From positions 124,001 to 188,000 of the forward strand of contig OZ037886.1 of the NCBI GenBank assembly GCA_964035575.1: a stretch of DNA of 64,000 nt, in the 5' to 3' direction. The DNA comes from Rhynchopus sp. YZ270_cl-10. Taxonomy: Eukaryota > Euglenozoa > Diplonemea > Diplonemida > Diplonemidae. The notes beneath the pieces are model-generated. The model ran no database searches, was not told where the DNA came from, and saw only the letters and a program-made list of their open reading frames with translations. Position numbers and translations under genes: made by a program. Within the stretch, counting starts at the first letter, position 1. Each line of letters opens with the position of its first letter. Below, in pieces: positions 38,127-47,955 of this stretch.

Positions 38127-39260
38127 TGGTGTGGCTGAACCCAAAAAAAAGGGTATTATTTAGCAGTTTGTTAGCACTTTGTTAGCATGCATTTTTGGGG
38201 GGGTGGTGTATAAAAATTTTTTTCCCCACGGGTGTTGGAAAAAAATTTTTTTTTTTCGTTGGTGAGCTTTTTAACGCCGGCATTTGCATTTCCGGAATCC
38301 GTCCGGCCAGTGGTGGGGTCAATTCGCCTAACCGCGAAATGGACAAGTTCTCGTTTTTGGTCAATTTCCGCAGTATACACAGTATACACAGTATACACAG
38401 TATACACAGTATACACAGTATACACAGTATACACAGTATACACAGTATACACAGTATACACAGTATACACAGTATACACAGTATACACAGTATACACAGT
38501 ATACACAGTATACACAGTATACACAGTATACACAGTATACACAGTATACACAGTATACACAGTATACACAGTATACACAGTATACACAGTATACACAGTA
38601 TACACAGTATACACAGTATACACAGTATACACAGTATACACAGTATACACAGTATACACAGTATACACAGTATACACAGTATACACAGTATACACAGTAT
38701 ACACAGTATACACAGTATACACAGTATACACAGTATACACAGTATACACAGTATACACAGTATACACAGTATACACAGTATACACAGTATACACAGTATA
38801 CACAGTATACACAGTATACACAGTATACACAGTATACACAGTATACACAGTATACACAGTATACACAGTATACACAGTATACACAGTATACACAGTATAC
38901 ACAGTATACACAGTATACACAGTATACACAGTGTACACAGTATACACAGTATACACAGTATACGCAGTATACACAGCATACTCAGGGGGAAAACTCACTT
39001 TGTGGGCGCCGCAGGCGCACGGTACGCGTTTTTCGTGATTTTTTCCAGCCCCGTTCTGTGCGTTCTTTTGACTCAGCGAGTCGATTGCGTTCAACGGTGG
39101 GGTCACACATGGGTATGCAAGAGTGGAGGCGCGCCAACAGGGGGAGTGGAAAAACCAAGGTAAAAAAATGTTTTTATACACCACCCCTAAAAAAAGGGTA
39201 TTATTTAGCAGTTTGTTAGCAGTTCTTTAGCAGTGAAATTTGCTGGTTTCAGCCACACCA
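38127..39260. mobile_element. Terminal-inverted-repeat element with 5 bp target duplication
   Basis: The ends are TGGTGTGGCTGAACCC and GGTTTCAGCCACACCA, inverted, flanked on both sides by TCTTA (38122-38126 and 39261-39265). Inside each end lies a direct repeat (GGGTATTATTTAGCAGTTTG, at about 38151 and 39196). Further in is a second inverted pair, TGGTGTATAAAAA (38204) and TTTTTATACACCA (39183), enclosing the satellite. No transposase frame exists, so it is non-autonomous. Confidence 0.8.
38373..38979. repeat. 9 bp satellite array, about 67 units
   Basis: GTATACACA is repeated head to tail about 67 times with almost no variation; the few variant units (GTGTACACA, GTATACGCA, GCATACTCA) cluster at the right end. 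Every frame of both strands stays open, giving spurious 9-mer peptide frames. Confidence 0.95.
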
Positions 39261-39345
39261 TCTTATCATATGAGTAACTCTTTTTTTGTTTGTTGTGTTC
39301 AAAAAACGTAGAAAAGAAAAAGGGGAAAAAAGAACAGAAAAAAAA

Positions 39346-39389
39346 GTGAAGTTGATAGAGCAAACGTCTCTAAGACGCATTGACATTCC
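39346..39389 (+). repeat. SR4 repeat
   Basis: GTGAAGTTGATAGAGCAAAC then GTCTCTAAGACGCATTGACA. Confidence 0.6.
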
Positions 39390-39416
39390 AAAAAAAAAAA
39401 AACAAAAAAAGTTGAC

Positions 39417-39450
39417 TTGAAATACAAAGCCCTCTCGTGACAGTGTACCT
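39417..39450 (+). repeat. SR1 repeat, head
   Basis: This is a full consensus head, TTGAAATACAAAGCCCTCTC then GTGACAGTGTACC, only 28 bp after an SR4 copy. Confidence 0.75.
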
Positions 39451-39775
39451 ATAAAAAAAAAAAAAAACGAAAAAAGCTCTCCAAGAGGAACGGGCCTCAG
39501 GGGGCACACAATCCAGCTTTGAAAAGAGGGAACATATTTTTTCTCAAAAAAAGAAACGCACGGATACAGCATCCGCGAAAACGGGGATTTTTTTTTTCTT
39601 TTTTCATCGATGACCATATTGAGTGTTGTTGTCATCAGGAAATATTAGGGGAATGGGGAAAAAAAATAGGGAAAAAAAATGCAAGAATACAGCTCATCAC
39701 GCTATCGGGCGCTATGGATTGACAGAACGTCTCTTAAGTGGGAGGGGAGCAAAGCCAAAGAGAGGAAACCTTGAA

Positions 39776-39820
39776 GATGGACGCACCTCGACATCGATCG
39801 ATCGTGTGCACACATCTTTA
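39776..39820 (+). repeat. SR3 hairpin repeat, enlarged loop
   Basis: GATGGACGCACCTCGACATC then GATCGATCGTGTGCACACATC. SR3 has the form GATGAATGTGCCTC, loop, GCACACATCTTT. Here GCAC/GTGC pairing is kept with a palindromic insert. Confidence 0.5.
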
Positions 39821-40180
39821 AAAAAAAGGGAGAGAGAAAGGGAACCAAGCATGCACACCAACTTTGCGGAAAATGATGCACACTACATACCCAAATCTCC
39901 TTTTTTTCTTCTTTTGTTTCGTTTCCTCGCTTATTTCCCCCCATAAAAGATTCACGCTGTCTCCCATGCACTGGTCTACGTGTCCGCTGCGAATGTTGTG
40001 GTTTCCTTCCAGTACAGTAAGAAACCACTGTTATTACCCAGAAAAAAAAGAAGAAAAAAAAGAAAAACACCCCAAAAATGGAGCTACAAAAAAAAAATGT
40101 GGTTGATTGTGTTGAACACTGCACCCCATTTCAACGGTGTTGTGAAACAGGGGAGGGGGGAATAAAAAAGAGACACGCAA

Positions 40181-40204
40181 GATGGGCTCAAGCCTCCCCA
40201 CCTT
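40181..40204 (+). repeat. SR2-like repeat, diverged
   Basis: GATGGGCTCAAGCCTCCCCA then CCTTG; the stem is partly retained (CAAG/CTTG). Confidence 0.4.
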
Positions 40205-40714
40205 GACAAAAAAAAGAGAGAAATATTGAAAAATGAATACGCCTCACGTGCACATACAAAGATATAAGGCAACATTTTCTGTTCAAATTATTTCAACAAA
40301 CGAAAAAAAAATGGTCATTTACACTACTTGTCAAATCTTAACTTCCCTGCGCACTGTGAATGATATGGCCCTGTTCGGTGAACGAGCTTTTCTTATTGTT
40401 GTGCCGCAGGGAAAGCTTTTGGGAAAGGCGCTGTGTTTCTTTTTTTGTCTCTCACGGCGCTTCACTTTTTTTTTTTCAATTTTTGAAAGTTTCCTCTTAA
40501 AAGCGGGTGATTGTTATATCACATCCGTTCATCAACACAAAGCAGACGTATGCAAACACATGACCAAAAACTGCCCAAAATGGACTTTCCATCATATGAT
40601 GGGAATCACCGTTTAAAAAAATTACCCCAACACTAAAAAAAACCCCTCATTTTTTTCCCTTCCCTTTTGCTAGCCACCACCATCTTCCCCCTTTACCCAA
40701 AGAAACCCTAGGAC

Positions 40715-42127
40715 CTATGCCCCGTAGTGACACACAATCATGTCCTCGTCGTATCCCGACTCGTCCACTGCTTCGGACATTTGGTACATCTCCGTCTGTG
40801 GGGGTGCGGAGGGCTCGTCAGGCTTCTTTGCGTGCTCAATGTGTATTCTGGTGTTGCGTGGGAGACGCGGCTTTGTGCGTGAGTAGACTGTGCTGAGGGC
40901 ACCGAGACTGGAGGCGTCAAAGTCGTTCTCGACAGTGAAGACGTGGATGTGGTCGTGGTTTACATGGTCACAACGGGTGCTTACAATGCCAAGAGGCTTG
41001 GCGAACTCCTTCTGCAGCGCGTCGTGCACAGCGTGGAGGCGTTCCCGCGCCATGTCTTCGCTAAACTTTTTGCAGGTTTCACAACAGGAAGACGCACCGG
41101 CGTCGTTCTTTGCCTCAGGGTCGTACTTCCGCGGGCCCTCCTGTTTCCCCGAATCTCCAGAGTCAGAGTCCTTCCTTCCCCTTCTCCTTGTTGCCCCTAC
41201 TGCAATGAAAATCGACACCATTGCGACGACACCAAACGCAACCGGGAAGATCCATGCTGGTATGCCCTCATCCTCCTTGATAATGATGGTCCCTGGGGCG
41301 GAGATGGGGGAGTCTGTCTCTTTGTCCGAGACTCCGGGGGGGGATTTGGTTTCTTTTGCAGGCGGAGTGGGTCCAATGAGGCCGGTGATGACGCATTTAG
41401 GCGCGATATTGTGATACCAAGGCACTGTGGTGAGGGTGACAGCACCCGAGGCATCGGCACATCCTTCACGTGCCTGGTATACCACAGCACCAGAGGTTGT
41501 GGTCACTGCGGAGAACGTTGCAACGTATTTGCAGTCCACCCCAGCAGGGTTGTTCACAACATAGCGGGCCGGCTCCGGCCACGATCCGAGACCAATTTCG
41601 AGCATGGTTTGGTCCTTGAGGAGGTCGTCGGTAATGGTTACTACTTCATCTAAGATGGCTGAGTCGATCCGCAAAGGAACCTGCTCCCATGCACACAGCG
41701 CTGTCCCAAAGGTGCACACATAGTGCTGCTCTGCCGAGCATGAAGAGTACTCACCTACCATCCCATTGTCGTTTCGCGCAAAGAGACAGTCTGCCCCCTT
41801 CTGTGGGGTCGAAGGGACTGCGAAGTTGGTTGGAATGGTAGTAAATGCGGAGCCGTCTGCCCATCTCCATGTGCCCTCCTTGATAGCGCCTGTCCAGAAG
41901 GGTTTGAGAGAAGGAAATCCGTCTGCAAACTGCCGCACCGCATCGTCCTCGCTTAAGGTAGGAAGGTGCCCACCGAGACGCCGGCACGCCCGCTCCGCTG
42001 CGTACCACGTCGTTGCGCCCTGCACATCGCTGACACACGTCTGTCCAATCTTGTATGAAAACCCTGACGGACAGTTATCCAATGCAGCAGACATTGACAA
42101 CACCGCAGCACCTAAGAGGACTGCCAT
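40715..42127 (-). CDS. C-type-lectin-like receptor 1
   Basis: The 470-residue protein has a signal peptide MAVLLGAAVLSMSAALDN, a C-type-lectin-like domain at about 20-145 (CPSGFSYKIGQTC, WYAAERACRRLGGHLPTLSE, FWTGAIKEGTWRWADGS, HYVC), a second extracellular beta-rich region with paired Cys to about 255, a membrane span near 290-312 (IPAWIFPVAFGVVAMVSIFI) and a cytosolic tail. EPN/QPD sugar-binding triplets are not seen, so the ligand may not be a sugar. The tail has CCETCKKFSED, a helix (RLHAVHDALQKEF), a His-rich part (CDHVNHDHIHVF) and LGALSTVYSRTKPRLPRNTR. I start at the Met just after TTCTCAG (a trans-splice site 2 nt upstream). It is one of four paralogues. Confidence 0.85.
   Translation of the reverse strand: MAVLLGAAVLSMSAALDNCPSGFSYKIGQTCVSDVQGATTWYAAERACRRLGGHLPTLSEDDAVRQFADGFPSLKPFWTGAIKEGTWRWADGSAFTTIPTNFAVPSTPQKGADCLFARNDNGMVGEYSSCSAEQHYVCTFGTALCAWEQVPLRIDSAILDEVVTITDDLLKDQTMLEIGLGSWPEPARYVVNNPAGVDCKYVATFSAVTTTSGAVVYQAREGCADASGAVTLTTVPWYHNIAPKCVITGLIGPTPPAKETKSPPGVSDKETDSPISAPGTIIIKEDEGIPAWIFPVAFGVVAMVSIFIAVGATRRRGRKDSDSGDSGKQEGPRKYDPEAKNDAGASSCCETCKKFSEDMARERLHAVHDALQKEFAKPLGIVSTRCDHVNHDHIHVFTVENDFDASSLGALSTVYSRTKPRLPRNTRIHIEHAKKPDEPSAPPQTEMYQMSEAVDESGYDEDMIVCHYGA
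40836..40908 (-). other. 73 bp identical block, receptor 1
   Basis: This segment near the 3' end of the gene is identical in all four receptor genes (see 44957, 48030 and 58763). It encodes LGALSTVYSRTKPRLPRNTR and the next few residues. Confidence 0.9.
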
Positions 42128-43428
42128 CTCTGAGAACAAACAAAAGGGGGAAGGGGAAAGGAGGAGGGTGTCAAGGGAGAGGGGAGAGGTGTGATGTAAA
42201 GAAGAACCCCCTTTTTGGTGAAGGGTGGAAAAAGGTGGGCTTTTTTGGGGATATCAGCTCAAGAAAAAAGCGGAAGCGTGCAGCAGTGGAGCCGTCTTCA
42301 ATCCTCCCCGGAAGTGCCAGGAACGAAACTCGCCCAGTGGGGGGAAAAAAAAGAAGCAAAAATTTGAACACATCGGCTGAGGGCAATGGGTGACGGGACT
42401 AAAGGAGGAAAGTTTATGAGGAAAAGAGGGGAGGGGAGGACATCTTTTTTGACTTCAGCACGTTAGGTGCTTACTCCTCCCTAACCAGAACAAAAGACGA
42501 GAAAAAAAAAGAAGCAAGACTGAAAGAATCGTTTCATCCATACAACACAAAGTGTTATTGGCCTCTCACAAGGGGCGGAGCTAAAATCCAAAACGCATTT
42601 TGAACCCCCGATTTTCCCCTTTCCCCGTTGGCGAACGAAAAAGAAAAAAAAAAAATAGAAAAAAAAAGCGAAATGGATGAGTTTTGAAGACGCAAAAAAG
42701 GAAAAAAAAAAAGAGGGATTTTTTGCAATCTTCTGTGGAAAAGAGAAAAAAAAAAGGGGGACATCCCCCCCTGCACACACCATCGCAACACCCATTGATC
42801 CTGTGCACCTATTTTCTTTCCAAGGGATCTATTCTCTCTGGTTCCAAATTGCTCATAGCCGGTTGTGTCATCAAGGACATCTCGCTACGAGAGACAGTTT
42901 GGAAAGCCCGTTGTGAAATCGCAGCAAAAAAAAAAAAGAAGCATTCTTTGACTGCAAAAAATGATATAAAGTACCAAGGAAAGTAAATGGCACTAAAAAT
43001 CATACACGCGAGACGAAAAAGAGAGAAATGAAAAAGAAGAAGAAAAAAAAAGGTTCCCAAAAAAAAAAAAAAATGGTGTCAGGTTACTTAGAGTGGATGT
43101 GTGGTATTGTTTTGTGTTGAGTCACAAAAAATAAAAAAAAAACGGATTTTTTTTTGAAAGACGAATAACTGAACCTGGGGGCACATCTAACAAGCGGGGG
43201 GGCATTTTTTTTATTTTTGTGTCGACAATCGCCAAGTACCCACCTTAGTGGGACTAGGGTATGTACTCAATGTTGGCCGAAGCCTTTTCTTTTCTTTTTT
43301 TTGTTTGATAAATAAACGAATGAATGCAACTCAAAAGCTCTTCGGAAGAGGGTCAAAAAAATTGGTGGGGATAAAAGAGTTGAAAAAAAATAAACAAAAC
43401 CGCCGGATGCAAAGAAAAAAATTTGTCA

Positions 43429-43460
43429 GATGAATGTGCCTCTCAGGTACATTCACCTTA
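43429..43460 (+). repeat. SR3 hairpin repeat
   Basis: GATGAATGTGCCTCTCAGGT then ACATTCACCTT; the stem is AATGT/ACATT. Confidence 0.7.
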
Positions 43461-43518
43461 GGTGAACAACACTTCGGAAGCACCGCCTCCGAGAAAAAAG
43501 TGAGAAAAATTGTTTCAT

Positions 43519-43654
43519 TGGTGCTCCTGAAAACCCCATTTTGCGTACTTGTTGCGCACTTTGTGCACGAAAAAAAAAAATACAGGAATACCCTATATTG
43601 CGTAGTTGTTGTGTACTTGTTGCGTACTTGGTATTTTTTATTTCAGGAGCACCA
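43519..43654. mobile_element. 136 bp MITE with 5 bp target duplication
   Basis: The ends TGGTGCTCCTGAAAA and TTTCAGGAGCACCA are inverted and flanked by TTCAT on both sides (43514-43518 and 43655-43659). The interior has TTGCGTACTTGTTGCGCACT and GTTGCGTACTTGG repeats. A fragment of the same family is at about 4131-4205. The TGGTG...CACCA ends and 5 bp target site are shared with the 38127-39260 element. Confidence 0.85.
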
Positions 43655-43669
43655 TTCATATACTAGCTA

Positions 43670-43789
43670 TTGGGTGATCTATGATCGTCTCCGTGGGACA
43701 CGTAACAGGCTGTGAGAGCTTGTGAGAGCCTGTGAGAGCTTACTGAGAGCTAGTGAAAAAAATCTCTCCCCATTCATAGATCACCCAAA
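43670..43789. repeat. Foldback flanking a GTGAGAGCTT tandem repeat
   Basis: TTGGGTGATCTATGA (43670-43684) is inverted at 43774-43789. Between them, TGTGAGAGCTTGTGAGAGCC and its variants form four 10-12 bp units. Confidence 0.7.
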
Positions 43790-43846
43790 CTATTCTACTG
43801 AATAGAAGGTATAATAGGGTGCGAGAAAAAGAAAAAAAAAGTAGAG

Positions 43847-43965
43847 TTGAAATACAAAGCCCTCATGAACAGTGTACCTTGGTTATGACCCGGCTGTACC
43901 GGGGGGGGTGGACACCCCCAACCATGCAGTCCTACAATCCATTTCGTGGTTTGCATCTGATATGA
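43847..43965 (+). repeat. SR1 repeat, longest copy
   Basis: The head TTGAAATACAAAGCCCTCAT runs through GTGTACCTTGG and ACCGGGGGGGGTGGACACCC to ACCATGCAGTCCTACAATCC and CATCTGATATG. It defines the roughly 118 bp unit. Confidence 0.8.
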
Positions 43966-44285
43966 AAAAGGTGCTTGGTAATAATTCCCTTAGCCTCACC
44001 GCTCAGCCATGCTCAAATACAGCCATATAACCCAAGAAAGTGAAAGAGGTAAAAAACCCCTTCTTCTTTAGGGTTCGAAAAGCCCAAAATGGGCTTGAAA
44101 AGATTCGTGCACTTTTTTTTCGTGAACACACATCTTTTTTTTCGAATAAATAAAAACAAAAAACAAATGTGGCAATTCGCATATCATGAGAAGAAGTCGT
44201 GTCTTTATCAATACTTTGCGCAAAAAGAAAAGTTTTTTTTTAAAAACGTACCCGGATACAGGCACAAGAATTAAAAAAAAAAAAA

Positions 44286-44486
44286 GATCGGGTATTTTGT
44301 TTGTGCGCTCAAAGCCGGAAAACAAAAAGGTGAAAAAAAAAAAAAAAATGTGTTAAACTGAAGTACGGTTGTTGTGGTTAATTGAGTACTCAAAGAAACA
44401 AAGCGAGCTTCTGTTTTTTTTTTCAATCCGTTTCGTTTTCCCTGCAGCGCTGCTCCAATCTTTTTTTTAGAATTGACAACAACTTG
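44286..44486 (+). repeat. SR7 repeat, intergenic copy
   Basis: Same unit and orientation as 22593-22779, with longer A and T runs. Confidence 0.85.
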
Positions 44487-44871
44487 CTTCAAAAAAAAAT
44501 CTCTGAAAGACTCACATACACACAGATCTTAAGGAGAACAAAAGAGATACCATTTCCTTTTGGATTTCCCTAAAACGAAGGGTTAAAAACAAAGAAGGGA
44601 GGGAAAGAGGTATTTAATTTTTTCTTGTCCTCTTTGAAAAAAAAAAATGAATAAAAACTCACGCACTTCCCCAATAACAAAAAACCCCCTTTGCTTTCAA
44701 AAAAATGCCGGGAAAAACACGCTGTTTTTTGTTTGTTGCCCCCCAACTTTTTCAAAAAGCCCAAAAAAAAATACCCCCCCCTTTTTTTTTCCACCACCCC
44801 CCTTCCCTTTGCTCCAAGGTATTCCTCACTCACTCTCTCACTCACTCTCTCTCCCCTTTTACCCCCCTATC

Positions 44872-46242
44872 CTATGCATAATGATAGGCGATGGTTTCAT
44901 CATCGAAGGTGGTCTGATCTTCAACGAGAACGATGACTTCCGCCTTTTTGCCGTGCTCAATGTGTATTCTGGTGTTGCGTGGGAGACGCGGCTTTGTGCG
45001 TGAGTAGACTGTGCTGAGGGCACCGAGACTGGAGGCGTCAAACTCATTTTCAACCTGGAAGACGTGGACGTGATCGTTCCCCACATGGTCACAACGGGTC
45101 GAGCGGACAACCAGAGGCATCGCGAATTCCTGCTGAAGCGCTTTGTGCACCTCCCCAAGCCTCCTCTTTGCTGTCTCCGCCGAAAATTTCCTGCAAATCT
45201 CACAGTTTTCACAGGAACGGTCGTCACCTGACCCGCACGACCCTCCGGACACACTTTTATCATCCTTCTTCTCTTTTCTTTGTCCAGCCCCTACTGCTGC
45301 GAAGACAGAAACAAGCCCAACGACCACAAATGCTGACGGCCACACCCAGACTGGGACTGTCTTTGGCGCCTTTTTAGGGGTAGAATCAGTGGAGCCGATC
45401 GGGGCCGCCATTTGTGGAACCCTCATCCCCTCCCCGGTGGTGACTGCAGTGCGGTCGAAGGCAAGCCGGGTGACACCCCTCTGCGAGTCAAGCATGCATT
45501 CGGGCTCGTCCATTTTCGCTGCCACCAGGTCGAAGGTGGTTGCATCCTTCTGGCAACCACACTTTGCGATCTGCTCATTTTCCGCTGTCGTCCAGAACTC
45601 CGCCGCCCAGTTGCACACATAGTTGTTCGGCGAGGTCACCATGAACAACGTTGGGGTCACCCAGCGGCCAATACCGATATCTTGCCCCTCAAAGCTGAGC
45701 ACATTTGAAACGCTAATGCCAACTGTGTGTGTAACAGCCCCTCCAAAGGAAGCATCGTGGATGACCAGAGCGGTCTGCGACCAGGCGCAGTCAAGATCAC
45801 CAGAGACAGAGCAGACTGAGGGCAGCGGGTCGCTGCAGGAGGCGTCACGCAACACCATCTGCCGGGTCTCCGCATTCCAATGAACGAACGCGCAGGAGCC
45901 CCCTGCAGCCTTGCTGAAGGTCTCCTTGTCAAAGGAGACAAAAGAGCTGAGCGTCGACAACGTCTCGTATGACAGCACAGACCCATCCGACCACTGCCAT
46001 GGCCCAGAGGTTGTAGCCTTCCTAGCCCCAACCCAATACCTCGCGCCAGGAAAGTGTTCGAACACCTTCCGTGCACGCAGCGCCTGAATCGACACCAAAT
46101 GGCCATCGTTCTCCAGCCTGCATGCACTCTCCGCTGCGTACCATGATACCGGGTCGGTGTTGACACTCGCCAGCTCACCGACAATCAAATCCGAGATGTC
46201 TGCTGTTGCCTGCAGCAGAACAGCCGCCAAAAGGAGTGCCAT
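44872..46242 (-). CDS. C-type-lectin-like receptor 2
   Basis: The 456-residue paralogue has a signal peptide MALLLAAVLLQATADI, a lectin-like domain at about 30-150 (WYAAESACRLENDGHLVSIQ, YWVGARKATTSGPWQWSDGS, CSVSGDLDC), a second extracellular module to about 260, a membrane span near 293-315 (VPVWVWPSAFVVVGLVSVFA) and a tail with CENCEICRKFSAE, RLGEVHKALQQEF, RCDHVGNDHVHVF and the shared LGALSTVYSRTKPRLPRNTR. The N-terminal loop of the lectin fold is shorter than in receptor 1. The end (DDETIAYHYA) resembles DEDMIVCHYGA of receptor 1, so these two are the closest pair. A CACTAG acceptor lies about 40 nt upstream. Confidence 0.85.
   Translation of the reverse strand: MALLLAAVLLQATADISDLIVGELASVNTDPVSWYAAESACRLENDGHLVSIQALRARKVFEHFPGARYWVGARKATTSGPWQWSDGSVLSYETLSTLSSFVSFDKETFSKAAGGSCAFVHWNAETRQMVLRDASCSDPLPSVCSVSGDLDCAWSQTALVIHDASFGGAVTHTVGISVSNVLSFEGQDIGIGRWVTPTLFMVTSPNNYVCNWAAEFWTTAENEQIAKCGCQKDATTFDLVAAKMDEPECMLDSQRGVTRLAFDRTAVTTGEGMRVPQMAAPIGSTDSTPKKAPKTVPVWVWPSAFVVVGLVSVFAAVGAGQRKEKKDDKSVSGGSCGSGDDRSCENCEICRKFSAETAKRRLGEVHKALQQEFAMPLVVRSTRCDHVGNDHVHVFQVENEFDASSLGALSTVYSRTKPRLPRNTRIHIEHGKKAEVIVLVEDQTTFDDETIAYHYA
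44957..45029 (-). other. 73 bp identical block, receptor 2
   Basis: Identical to 40836-40908. In this pair identity runs on a further 12 bp or so on the high-coordinate side (GGAGGCGTCAAA). Confidence 0.9.
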
Positions 46243-46606
46243 AGTGTTTTGTTTTTGTTTTTGTTTTGTTTTTTTTTTGACCTAGTGTGGATGAGAATGA
46301 GGATGAGGATGAGGATAGTGGGCGAAGAAGAGAGAATTGAGGAGGGATGGGGGAGGGAAAAAAAATGGCAAACTCATGAATGGAAGATGAAAATGTACCG
46401 ATCGTGTGTGAGTGATTCTGAATGAGTGCAGTATTCCGAGAGAAAAACTGCAAAAAAAAATAAAGAAAAAGTGTTCATGTGTGTTATTTCTATTTCGTGA
46501 GGGGGGAGGAAAAATGAAAAAAAAAGTGTCTGATATTTTGTCAAAATTTGAGAGAGAAAAAGGAACTTTGAAAAAAAAAAAAAAAAAGAAAAAAAAGAGG
46601 AGAAAG

Positions 46607-46645
46607 AGTTGATAGTGCAAACGCCCCTGGGGACGGAGACACTGA
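46607..46645 (+). repeat. SR4 repeat
   Basis: GTTGATAGTGCAAACGCCCC then TGGGGACGGAGACACTGA; the AGTG/CACT stem is intact. Confidence 0.65.
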
Positions 46646-47242
46646 AAAAAGGGTGTGTGAATGAGCATCACTCACGGCAACCACCCGCACATTTCTTTTT
46701 TTTTTTTTTGAAAAAATGACGACGTGTTGTCATCGTTCTCTTACTTTTTCTAATTCTTTTTCCTTTCAGTATTTCGCAGAAATTATTGACTTCAATGACA
46801 CAAAGCTCAGAACAGGGCGAGAAGTGTGTGCCCGGTCCTGAGAGTGTGGGAGGGGGGGGAACAAACAAACAAACAAACCAAACAAACGGACAAACCTTAA
46901 TAAAGCACCACGAGCACAGCACGGAAAACCTTCCTTCAGATGAAATATGTGCTTCACGAGCATCTGAGCATCCTAAAAAAACGTGACCTGCGAAGTGTTC
47001 GGGCCCCTGCACATGTGGCCCATAACTTTCAGCTGTGAAGTCAATAGAGTCACAGAGGAAGAAAGAATTGGACCACATGGAGAAGAGGAACGTAACAAAA
47101 AACCAAGACGCTGAGGCGAATTGGGGCAAAAGAAAGCTTGAGAAATGTATCTGTATATACGCACCTTTTGACCACAAAGAAAAGAAAATAAAAAAATATA
47201 GTTGACAACCGTGCTAAAAACGCATCTCTGTCAAAATGGTGA

Positions 47243-47280
47243 GATGAACCTAAGCCTCCCATGCTTAATGCTTAGTCACA
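47243..47280 (+). repeat. SR2 hairpin repeat, duplicated arm
   Basis: GATGAACCTAAGCCTCCCAT then GCTTAATGCTTAGTCAC: the second stem arm appears twice. Confidence 0.65.
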
Positions 47281-47318
47281 GAAAAAGGGGAGAGGGGGGT
47301 GGAAGGGAAACTGAACAA

Positions 47319-47345
47319 GATGAATGCACCTCGCACCGCATCTTT
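47319..47345 (+). repeat. SR3 hairpin repeat, short
   Basis: GATGAATGCACCTCGCACCG then CATCTTT; the stem is reduced to TGC/GCA. Confidence 0.5.
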
Positions 47346-47354
47346 AAAAAAAGA

Positions 47355-47399
47355 AATGAAGTTGATACTGCAAATGTCTCTGGGACGCAGACACTGATT
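47355..47399 (+). repeat. SR4 repeat
   Basis: GAAGTTGATACTGCAAATGT then CTCTGGGACGCAGACACTGA, directly after an SR3 copy. Confidence 0.65.
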
Positions 47400-47955
47400 T
47401 CAGGAATTCTAAAAAAAAATAATGATACTGCTTTGTTAAGGATTCATTAGTCTTATGCAGAACACTCCAGGGAGGGTGAACGCTGGACCGATCATGCCTA
47501 AAAAAAAAAGAAACAAAACAGTTTTTTTTTTTTTTCAGAAAACGCAGCTTGTCTTCTCTGAGCAAAACGAAAATAGCAGAAAGAAAAAAAAAAAGAAATA
47601 ACAGAGGAAACATGACACATCACCCTCCGCTCTGAGAATTTCTCCTTAGAACAAACACTGCGGATGACACCTGACACGTGCCCTGCTTTGCTCTCTTGAG
47701 TGTCGAGAACCCACTCCACTACTTCACCTGTGGCAGACGCAATGCAGCTTATTCGTGCTTCCTGCTGAGGACATCAACACACCGGTATTACGAAAGGCGT
47801 TTCACCGTACACAGAACAGCACCCCGCCGCAGTATGTACGGGAAATAAAAAGAACCCCGTACTGCCACTAAAAGTGGCCAAGGCTTGCAAATGACCTCCC
47901 CCCCCTCCACCCAACTCCTGAGATGAACGTCTGTATCCATCTTTACCCCGCACAC

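Larger units (their letters stand above)
36945..40714. other. Intergenic region with nested satellite element
   Basis: No intact gene seen. It holds a possible 36-nt exon (37526-37561), SR9 (37294), SR1 (37689, 39417), the 1.13 kb nested element (38127-39260), SR4 (39346), SR3-like hairpins (39776) and an SR2 relative (40181). Confidence 0.6.
42128..44871. other. Intergenic region
   Basis: No gene seen. It has an SR3 hairpin (43429), a complete 136 bp element (43519), a foldback around GTGAGAGCTT repeats (43670-43789), a long SR1 copy (43847) and SR7 (44286). Confidence 0.6.
46243..47955. other. Intergenic region
   Basis: No gene seen. Repeats present are SR4 (46607, 47355), SR2 (47243) and SR3 (47319), with A/T runs. 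Confidence 0.6.

Noticed and set aside
38171-39184. Long frames on both strands made of 3-residue repeats
   Set aside because: They arise because the 9 bp satellite has no stop in any frame.
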